64,000 bases of DNA, from positions 1 through 64,000 of the forward strand of contig NZ_JFKD01000006.1 in NCBI RefSeq assembly GCF_002115725.1, written 5' to 3'. Below, in pieces: positions 24,855 through 32,800 of this stretch (its first letter is position 1; each line of letters starts with the position of its first letter). The notes below the pieces were generated by a model that was not told where the DNA came from, made no database searches, and was given only the letters and a program-made list of their open reading frames with translations. This stretch comes from Marivita cryptomonadis. GTDB lineage: Bacteria; Pseudomonadota; Alphaproteobacteria; Rhodobacterales; Rhodobacteraceae. A program made the position numbers and the translations under genes.

Positions 24855-26212
24855 TGACGGACGGTACCTTTATTACGCTGATCTCGGTTGGCGTTACGTT
24901 TCTGTTCATGCTTGGTGTGCCGGTTCTTCTGGTGATCGCCTACTGGGTGGTCGGGTGCTCTTTCGTGTTGGGGTTGACGCTCGATAATATGGGGGCGGAA
25001 CTGCTCAACGTGTTCAACAAGGGGTTTGCCCTGCTGGCGATGCCGCTGTTCATCCTGACAGGTGACCTGATCAACAAGTCCGGCATTGCCCGACGATTGT
25101 CGGATTTTGCCTATGCCTGTCTGGGTTGGTTGCGGGGTGGTCTGGCGATGGCATCGCTGGGCGCGTGCGGCTTGTTCGCCGCAATCTCCGGATCGAACTC
25201 GGCCACGACGGCGACAATCGGGTCGATGCTGCATCCCGAGATGGTCAAAGGCGGCTATGACGAACGCTTCTCGGCAGCGACGGCTGCGGCGGGTGGCACA
25301 GTTGGGATCATCATCCCGCCTTCAATCATCTTTATCGTCTATGGCTTTCTGATGAACCTGCCGATTTCGGACCTTTTCGTGGCTGGGATCATCCCCGGTG
25401 CGCTGATGGTGATCGGCATGCAGGTGGCCTGCTGGATCATCTGCCGCATCAACGGTTGGGGTTATCTGATCCCGTTGCAACTGAACCGTGTGCTGAAAAC
25501 AGCCTTTGGCGCATGGCTTGGTTTTTTCGCCATCGGTCTTGTGCTGTGGGGTATCTACACGGGCAAGTTTTCCCCCACCGAGGCGGCCGGCGTTACCGTC
25601 GGATTCTGCATCATCGCGGGGCTGGTTTCTTGGGTGTTGAGCCGCGTGATGCGGCAAGATCCGGGCCGGAGCTGGGAAGACAAGAGCTATGCTGAAATGT
25701 TGGTGGTCGAGGGTTTCACCCTCAAGCAGATTCCCGGCATCACGATGCGTTCCGCCGAGATCACCGGCATTCTTGCGCCGCTGATCGCCATTTCAGTGGT
25801 CATGCAGCAGATCCTGTCTTTGTTGGGGGCGCAGCAAGTGATCGGAGATTTCGTGACGGCGATGGGGGGGTACTATGCCGTGCTCTTCACCGCGATGATC
25901 ATCGTGTTTGTTTCCGGCATGGTGCTGGAATCATTGCCGGTCACCATCATCCTTGCGCCTATTCTTGCGCCGATTGCCGCAAGTGTGGGCGTCGACCCGA
26001 TCCACTTCTCGGTGATCTTCCTTGTGGGGGCCTCAATCGGGTTCATCACGCCTCCCTATGGACTTAACCTTTATGTCGCGTCAGGGGTGACGGGTGTTCC
26101 GTATTTCAGGCTTCTCAAGTACACGGTGCCCTATCTTGTCGCGTTGATCAGTGTTTGGGTGCTTGTTGCTCTGACACCTGAACTGGCGCTGTTCTTGTTA
26201 CCGGATAGGTGA
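24854..26212 (+). CDS. TRAP transporter large membrane subunit (DctM-type)
   Basis: The 452-residue permease has about twelve hydrophobic segments and DctM motifs such as AMPLFILTGDLINKSGIARRL, ISGSNSATTATIGSMLHPEM, GTVGIIIPPSIIFIVYG and FITPPYGLNLYV. It forms the ion-coupled transport channel. I place the start at the ATG at 24854, which overlaps the dctQ TGA by one base; the GTG one codon earlier is possible. It is 10 bp upstream of the IclR-family gene. Confidence 0.92.
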   Translation: MTDGTFITLISVGVTFLFMLGVPVLLVIAYWVVGCSFVLGLTLDNMGAELLNVFNKGFALLAMPLFILTGDLINKSGIARRLSDFAYACLGWLRGGLAMASLGACGLFAAISGSNSATTATIGSMLHPEMVKGGYDERFSAATAAAGGTVGIIIPPSIIFIVYGFLMNLPISDLFVAGIIPGALMVIGMQVACWIICRINGWGYLIPLQLNRVLKTAFGAWLGFFAIGLVLWGIYTGKFSPTEAAGVTVGFCIIAGLVSWVLSRVMRQDPGRSWEDKSYAEMLVVEGFTLKQIPGITMRSAEITGILAPLIAISVVMQQILSLLGAQQVIGDFVTAMGGYYAVLFTAMIIVFVSGMVLESLPVTIILAPILAPIAASVGVDPIHFSVIFLVGASIGFITPPYGLNLYVASGVTGVPYFRLLKYTVPYLVALISVWVLVALTPELALFLLPDR

Positions 26213-26222
26213 GACCGATTGC

Positions 26223-27002
26223 ATGCCCGACGCCTCTGCCTCTGAAACCAAAGGGCAGATCCCGACCAATCTGCGACTTCTTCTGATCTTGGAAGAAGTC
26301 GCGCGGGCAGGGGTGCCGGTTGCCCCGTCTACCTTGTCTGAAACGCTCGGCCTGCCAAAGCCGACCATTCACCGATTGCTGGCAACGGCAGAGGAAGAGG
26401 GGTTTTTGCAGCGCGACATTGACGGGCGGTCTTATGGACCGGGTCGGCGGTTGCGCAAGCTGTCGGGCAACACCCTGTCATCGCAACGATTGCGGACCGA
26501 ACGATTGGTCATTATGCAAGCCTTGGCCAGCGAGGTGGGTGAGACCTGCAATCTGGCAGCGCCGGGGCGATACGGGATGGTGTATCTGGATCGGGTCGAA
26601 ACCCATTGGCCGCTGCGCATCCAGCTGCCTGTCGGCACGCAGGTGCCGTTTCACTGTACGGCGAGCGGCAAGATGTACCTGTCTTCGCTGCGTTTGGACA
26701 AGTTGAAGCGGGTGTTGTCGTGGTTGCAGCTTGATCCATCCACCGACAAGTCGATCACTGATGTCGACGGTTTGATGGATGAATTGGCTGTTACACGGAC
26801 GCGCGGCTTTTCGACCGACAACGAAGAGTTCATGGATGATATGGTGGCCATCGCCGTACCCATTCAAGACACCGAAGGCCGGTTGCTGACTACGCTGTCC
26901 ATCCATGCGCCACGGCAACGATACAATCTGGACGCACTGATTGGGATGGTGCCGCATGTTCAGAAAGCGGCCAAGCGCCTTGAGACGCTTGGCCATCTTT
27001 AG
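26223..27002 (+). CDS. IclR-family transcriptional regulator
   Basis: The 259-residue protein has an N-terminal winged helix (about 13-75, with PSTLSETLGLPKPTIHRLL as recognition region) and a C-terminal GAF-like effector domain (about 90-255, with VGTQVPFHCTASGKMYLSS and RGFSTDNEEFMDDMVAIAVPI). IclR proteins commonly control catabolic operons beside them. It follows dctM by 10 bp, so it is likely co-transcribed with the TRAP genes and regulates them and the divergent GMC gene in response to the transported compound. Confidence 0.9.
   Translation: MPDASASETKGQIPTNLRLLLILEEVARAGVPVAPSTLSETLGLPKPTIHRLLATAEEEGFLQRDIDGRSYGPGRRLRKLSGNTLSSQRLRTERLVIMQALASEVGETCNLAAPGRYGMVYLDRVETHWPLRIQLPVGTQVPFHCTASGKMYLSSLRLDKLKRVLSWLQLDPSTDKSITDVDGLMDELAVTRTRGFSTDNEEFMDDMVAIAVPIQDTEGRLLTTLSIHAPRQRYNLDALIGMVPHVQKAAKRLETLGHL
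26969..26994 (+). terminator. Hairpin at the 3' end of the IclR-family gene
   Basis: A perfect 9-bp stem GGCCAAGCG/CGCTTGGCC with an 8-nt loop lies within the last codons and is followed by ATCTTTA. It lies between convergent genes and probably ends the TRAP-IclR transcript. The short T-run makes it a weak intrinsic terminator. Confidence 0.5.
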
Positions 27003-27019
27003 GCATCAGAAGTCTAGGC

Positions 27020-28531
27020 TTACTCGCAGCCGCCGGTTGCCCATTGGCGCAGGTTCCGCTTGAGGATGCCACCGAACGGATGCGGCTTCTCCAGCGATTT
27101 CTGGCCGCTGAGCGTCAGGTACACATTGGCCTGATCGCAGAGCCGTTCCTGATTCCACTCGTGGCAATTCGAGCAGGACTGTTCTTTCCAGAACTCGTCC
27201 GGCAAGCCTTCGACCGGAGGGAACATCGGCGACATATTTGTGATTTCCGACAGAATGATTCCGTCGATCACCGATCCCGGAGCGGTAAGGGGCAGGTCGA
27301 ACTTGACGACATTCGGCACAGTCGAGCGTTCCTGTTCAACGTTGGCCATCGCAACTTCGGTGTTTTCTGTAGCAGGGCTGACGCCTTCGCCGACCGGATC
27401 AGTGCTGGCCTGAGCTTCTAGGGCCGCAATTTCTCCACGGGCAAATTCCGAGAAGGTTCCACTTGGGAAAGCATCGAGATAGTTACGGTAGCCTTCGACA
27501 GTTGGATTGGCTTGCACGGCTTCAAACATGGATTGTTCGTCTGCCGGAGGTGCGGCAGGGGCGGGGCGTGCAACTGCCGCGGTGTCATTGGTCAGTTCGG
27601 ATTCGATTGCAGCAGCCAGAAGCGCGCGGGCTTCTTCCGCATAGGCGCTGTCGGGATAGCCACGCAGGAACAACATGATCTGTACCGGGTCTTTTGTGGC
27701 TTGAACCGATTCCCACAATGACCGCGCTGCAAGGTCTTCCGGGTTTTGGATCGGCGCATTGACGAAGGTGAAATCATTGGTCAGCGACGACGTGTCCCAC
27801 GGGGTCTGCATGCCATTGGTCTGTTCAAGAACCGACACGCGGACCTGTTTGAACATCTGTTCGACGGCCAAACCGGGGCGGGTCATCTCGCGGGCGAGGG
27901 CGGTGGTGAAGGGGCTGTTTTGCCCAAGCCCGTCTAAAGCGACGGCACCGGGGGATGTTGCGTAAGACAGGAAGGTGCCCGTTGGGGCCTTCATTTCGGC
28001 CAGACCCGGAGAATCAAATTCCGCCATGTCTTCGAACGGGTTGTTGCGACAGGCGTCAAGGATCACGAAATTCGTGCGATTGCGGGCCGAGGCCATCTGG
28101 CGCAGAACAGATTGCGCTTCGACGCCTTGGAGATCCAGATCAGCCGCATCGCTGAGCGCCACATCGACAGGCAGCAGGTAGTTGTTGCCAAAGCTCTGGA
28201 CACCGTGGCCCGCGTAATAGAACAGGCCCGTGGTATCGGGGCCTCCGCTGCGCAGGTTGCGGCCGAAATCGGACAAAGCCTGCTTCATTTCGACCTGAGT
28301 TGCGTCGATCAGCAATGTGACCTGGAAGTCGATCTGTTCCAGCGTCGATGCGATCAGTTCCGCGTCACGGTTTGGATTGTCGAGCGCGGACACGGTTTCA
28401 TAGGTTGAGTTGCCAATAACGAGAGCAATCCGCTCTTGTGCGGACGCAGGCAAGGCAACGACAGTCACCACCGTCGCGGCAATTGCTTTCACTAAAATAG
28501 ACGTTCCGAGTCTTCGTAGCCAGTCGGTCAA
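27020..28531 (-). CDS. Exported caspase-fold (C14) protein with C-terminal CxxCH motif
   Basis: The 503-residue protein has a signal segment (hydrophobic at about 12-30, ending ALPASAQ) and an N-terminal caspase domain (about 32-255). The catalytic dyad is intact: His109 in YYAGHG and Cys161 in ILDACRNN. Between about 255 and 440 is a helical, low-complexity Ala/Glu/Pro-rich linker. The C-terminus (about 445-503) holds C453-S-N-C456-H457, a CxxCH heme-c type motif, plus Cys465 and Cys502. In an exported protein this could attach heme or bind metal. Proteobacterial caspase homologues usually cut after Arg or Lys; the target here is unknown. It converges with IclR and diverges from the YceI-OmpA gene. 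Confidence 0.87.
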   Translation of the reverse strand: MTDWLRRLGTSILVKAIAATVVTVVALPASAQERIALVIGNSTYETVSALDNPNRDAELIASTLEQIDFQVTLLIDATQVEMKQALSDFGRNLRSGGPDTTGLFYYAGHGVQSFGNNYLLPVDVALSDAADLDLQGVEAQSVLRQMASARNRTNFVILDACRNNPFEDMAEFDSPGLAEMKAPTGTFLSYATSPGAVALDGLGQNSPFTTALAREMTRPGLAVEQMFKQVRVSVLEQTNGMQTPWDTSSLTNDFTFVNAPIQNPEDLAARSLWESVQATKDPVQIMLFLRGYPDSAYAEEARALLAAAIESELTNDTAAVARPAPAAPPADEQSMFEAVQANPTVEGYRNYLDAFPSGTFSEFARGEIAALEAQASTDPVGEGVSPATENTEVAMANVEQERSTVPNVVKFDLPLTAPGSVIDGIILSEITNMSPMFPPVEGLPDEFWKEQSCSNCHEWNQERLCDQANVYLTLSGQKSLEKPHPFGGILKRNLRQWATGGCE

Positions 28532-28701
28532 AGCTTCCTCCTGCCGTAGCCGGTTGGTACACTTAAAAAAATGGTGTAATATTTTTCAATGTCCACATTG
28601 TATCGCGTGTCCTAGGCAAGCATGCAAGCTCTGTGCTAAAGTTCAGCATTACTAAACTTCTACGCCGTCACCTATTTGCGCAATTCATCTGCGAGGTCAT
28701 T

Positions 28702-29763
28702 ATGAAAACCATTCTCCACCGTTTCGTCTGTACCATTGCCCTCTTGCTCGTCCTGCCCGTGGGATTGGCGTCTGCCCAGAGCTCTGATCCGTTCGAGTAT
28801 GGCTGGAATTTGGATGGTGAGGCGTCCGAATTGAGGTTTTTGTCAGTCAAGAAGTCAAAAATTGCTGAAACAAGTTCTTTCGCAACACTTTCGGGCCTGA
28901 TCACCGAGGACGGTCAGGCACAGGTCAGGGTTCTTTTGGATTCGGTCGATACGAAGGTCGATCTGCGAAATGTACGGATGCGGTTTCTATTTTTTGAAAC
29001 CTTCCGCTTTCCCGAGGCCGTGATCACCACACAGCTGTCGCCTGAATTGCTGACCGACCTGCATCTGACACGTCGCAAGGAAATCGAGCTTGATTATACC
29101 TTCACTCTGCGCGGCGTCACGCTCGAGCGGAGTACGGATGTCGCCGTGACTTTGATCGACAATGACCGTGTTGTTGTGTCGTCGATCACGCCCATCGCGT
29201 TCACGCTGGAAGAGCTTGATCTGGAAGAAGGACGCCGCAAGCTGGAAGAAGCGGCAAATGTCGATATCACGCCTATTGGGGTTGTGAGCTTTAACTTTGT
29301 CTTCGATCGTGCGCAGTCCGGCACGCCGCCAAACTTGCCCGAAGCGGTGTTTACACCCGCGGCAGTCGCACTTGAGGAAAAGGGTGACATGACGGAAGAA
29401 GCCTGTCTTGGTCGTTTCGAGATCCTGTCGAAGACCGGCAATATCTTCTTTGCGTCCGGCAGCACGCGGCTAGACGACAAGAGCATCCCGCTTTTGGAAA
29501 ACCTTTTCGATATCGTGAACCGTTGTCCGACGTTCCGGTTGGAAATTGCTGGTCATACGGATTCCGTTGGCAGCGATCAGCAGAACCAATCCATCAGCGA
29601 ACGTCGTGCATCCTCGGTGGTAAGTTGGCTGTCGGACAAGGGTATTCCGCGCGACCGTCTGACTGCTGTAGGATATGGCGAAGAACGTCCCATCGTGGAC
29701 AATGACACGCCAGAGAACCGTGCGCGGAACCGTCGTATCGAGTTCACTGCGCTGGTTGAATAA
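28702..29763 (+). CDS. YceI-like / OmpA C-terminal fusion, peptidoglycan-associated
   Basis: The 353-residue protein has a signal peptide (ending GLASA, about residue 25), an N-terminal YceI-like beta-barrel domain (about 30-190; lipid or isoprenoid binding in known YceI proteins), a short linker and an OmpA-like peptidoglycan-binding domain (about 245-353, with LEIAGHTDSVG and NRARNRRIEF). Export and cell-wall binding are well supported; the ligand of the YceI part is unknown. I use the ATG at 28702 since the 23 codons before it look non-coding. It is divergent from the caspase gene and ends in a strong terminator shared with the RTX gene. Confidence 0.87.
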   Translation: MKTILHRFVCTIALLLVLPVGLASAQSSDPFEYGWNLDGEASELRFLSVKKSKIAETSSFATLSGLITEDGQAQVRVLLDSVDTKVDLRNVRMRFLFFETFRFPEAVITTQLSPELLTDLHLTRRKEIELDYTFTLRGVTLERSTDVAVTLIDNDRVVVSSITPIAFTLEELDLEEGRRKLEEAANVDITPIGVVSFNFVFDRAQSGTPPNLPEAVFTPAAVALEEKGDMTEEACLGRFEILSKTGNIFFASGSTRLDDKSIPLLENLFDIVNRCPTFRLEIAGHTDSVGSDQQNQSISERRASSVVSWLSDKGIPRDRLTAVGYGEERPIVDNDTPENRARNRRIEFTALVE

Positions 29764-29787
29764 CGATCCAAGCGATCTGGAAATGAG

Positions 29788-29816
29788 AAAGGGCACCCGA
29801 TTTGGGTGCCCTTTTT
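29788..29816. terminator. Bidirectional intrinsic terminator, YceI-OmpA / RTX genes
   Basis: AAAGGGCACCC-GATTT-GGGTGCCCTTTTT: an 8-bp perfect GC stem flanked by A- and T-runs. It terminates the YceI-OmpA transcript (T5 run) and can also serve the convergent RTX gene, whose stop lies 26 bp to the right; the T-run on that strand is shorter. Confidence 0.9.
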
Positions 29817-29841
29817 CGTGGCCGGTTGTTGTGTGACCCGT

Positions 29842-32800
29842 TTAGAACGGATCGTCCAGCACCCCGATCAAAGGCATCAGGAATTCGCCGGTATTGGCGT
29901 TCAGCGCTGCGTCGTGGAACGTGTCAATCCGGGCAACTGCGTTGGTGATGCTTCCCGCCGAGCCGTCGAAGAGCCCCATCGCTTCGGACGCATGATCTGG
30001 GTCGGACATGCCCTTGTGCACCGCGAAATACGCCCCGATATCGGTCTTGTTCGCCAAAAAGGCGCGGTCTGCCAGTTGCTGGTCGACGAAGTCTTGAGTC
30101 GCATCTGTGGGTGGGTCCGCCTTGGCCCCGCCCAAGATCCCGAGGATTGCAATATCTCGACCAATACCGCCGCTGTCCAAGGCGTTGACCCAGAATTCGA
30201 AGCCCGCCTGATCGGGAATACGCCCAAGCACGTTTTGGTAGATCGTTGCCACAAGGTCAGAATTGCTGAGATCGGTTGGGTATGCGGCCAGTGTTTCTAC
30301 CTGATTGACAAACAATCCGGCGGATTCCGCAAGGCTCACGCCATTGGCAAAGGCTGTACCCCAGAAGTTGAGGCCAACCGCGTCGGGTGCGCGGTTGAAA
30401 TAGGCGATGTAGAGTTCGATGAAGTTTTCGAAATCCGTCACAGACAGGCCGGTGGTTCCAGCGAATTGCTGCAGGTCGAAGGGGATGCCGTCAAAGAAAT
30501 CTGTATCGAAATCCAGACGTTCGATGCCGATCAATGTGTCCTGACCATTGCCGTCGCCGCGACGGTCCTGAATGACCGTGGAGCCAGCACTCAACGTCAA
30601 TGTATACGCGCTTTGCGCACCAGAGAAGGCAGCTGTATCGATGCCTGCTCCGCCATTCACAAGGTCATTTCCGCGCCCGCCCTCAAGCCGGTCATTGCCA
30701 GCTTCACCGACAAGCGAGTCGTTGCCGTTCTCGCCCTCAAGGGTGTCATTGTCAGCCCCGCCATTGATCAGTTCGGCAAGGTCTCCGCCTCGGACAAAAT
30801 CGTCGCTGGCACCAGTGAAGATACGGTTGTCATTCGGACCACCGCCGTTTGGATTCACCCGGACAACGGCACCGGGCAGCGTATCGACAATGATGATGTT
30901 TTCTCCGTCGATCGCGTAGTTCGGCCATTGTGCCGCCACGTCGGCGACAGTCGTAGGTTCTTGCGTGTAATCAACGCTGAACAGCAACTGACCGTCCAAT
31001 GACCGCACCTCCATCGAATCGACCGTGCCGGACAATTGGGAAATCTCGGCTGGGTTGTTCTTCGAGAAGGTGCCGGTAAGTTCGATGTTGAGGGTTTCGC
31101 CGGTGACCGCTTCGATGAGAACGACATTGGTGCCATTTGCCAAGACAAGTTCGCTATTGGCATCGTTCAGGGCGAAACTGCCCGGACTTTCAGACAGAAC
31201 ATTCGGGCGGGCGTAGATATAGGCGGCGCCGTTGGGGATAGCATCGGCATTGGGAAGGTCGGCCAGAAGGCGCTGTTGGGCCGTGCTTTGTGCCAGTGGT
31301 GTCGCAGGCGACGTGGCTTGGCCCTGTGACGTCTGTCGGCCCACTGCACCGGGATCAAGGCGAAAGAAATCGGCCTCGCCGTAGTCCACCGTGTAACCAA
31401 GATCCTCCATCGCCGCGATTGTAAGTGCGCTGATCGGGTTGTCGGGAATGCCGGGGTTGCCTGGGCCCGCATCGGGACGCCGGTTCTCTGTGCGAGAGGT
31501 CATCAGTTCCTCGTCGAACACCGCTTCGCTCCAATACTCGGCGGCTAGCCCTCCGTTGGCCCCGTCTTCAAGCGCGTTTACCCCGTTCAGGTCGTCGTTT
31601 AACTCGGCCATTTCGCGAAGGCCGTTCGAGCCAGTATAGGTCGGAACACCGTCAATTAGGCGAACGATGCCGAACTCTTCCCAAAGTGCGCCAAAGCCAA
31701 GGGCGCGGCCGATAGTGTTGGCGACAAACTCATCAAGGTTGAGCAATGTGCCGACTTCTTCCGCGTTGATGACGATCCGGGAATAGGTCGGAAGCGGGTC
31801 CTCGCCTGACAGGCCGTCGCGCTGGTCGAGAACGCTTGAAATTGCGAGAACGGTCTGACTGACACCTTCGAAGCTCAGTTCGATGTCTTCGACCGCGACT
31901 TCGATCAGAATGTCATCGACATAGCCATAGCCTTCGACAAACGCGTACGGCAGATCGCCGGTGATGATGTCTTCCCAACGCTCGACAGCGTCTTCGAAGG
32001 CCGAAATATAGTCATCGGATACATCACCGGATGCAAATTCAATGGTAATGTCGAACCGACCATCGTCCAACGGGCCAAGATCATTCAATTCAAGCCGATA
32101 TTGGCCTGTGGTGTCGCCAAACCCACCCGCGGAGAGGTAGTAGGTTCCGCTTTGGTCCGCGACGAATTGCAGAGCGCTGCTTGTCCCTACACCGCCATCG
32201 TCGTTCGAGGTGTTCTGGATCAAGCGTCCGGAGCTGTCGTACACTCCATTGAAGAACGGATCGGCAAGAGCATTGCCGCCGCTCAGGGGGACAAGGCTGA
32301 TTTCATACAGGCGATTGGCGGTAAGGTTCACTTCGAACCAGTCGTTGTCGCTGGTGAAATCAATCCGACCGGTCGCGGCACCACCCGGAGTGATAGTTCC
32401 CGTTGTCTCGATATCGGCAGAGAAATCATCGCGTACGCCGATGTCGATCACCTCGACGGTATAGGTCCCAAGACCATCGAACGCGTCCTGAACGGCGATG
32501 AAATACTCTCCGGCGCTTTGTGGAGTGAAATACGAGACGCTGTTATCTTCGATCAACTGTTGGTTCAGAGTCTGTACTGACCCTATCGGCGATCCGCTGA
32601 TATCACTTGAGGAGAAGATACCGAGTAGTTCGGGATCAAGCAGAGTGCCGTTGTTCGATGCCTGACCCAATAAGTTGATCTCGTAGGTCGTGTTGGCCTG
32701 CAGGGATACGCGGAAGGCGTCGATGTCTCCCGTTGTTTCGATCTCGCCGGTAGCACGGCCTCCGACGGCGACAGAGCCTAAACCGCCAGAGATGCCAGGC

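Noticed and set aside
30620..30810. CRISPR or tandem DNA repeat in the RTX gene
   Set aside because: Repeats are imperfect 9-residue calcium-binding protein motifs, with no identical DNA units or unique spacers.
29806..31002. 398-codon plus-strand frame opposite the RTX gene C-terminus
   Set aside because: The minus-strand frame has RTX repeats and DUF4214; the opposite frame has no recognisable feature.
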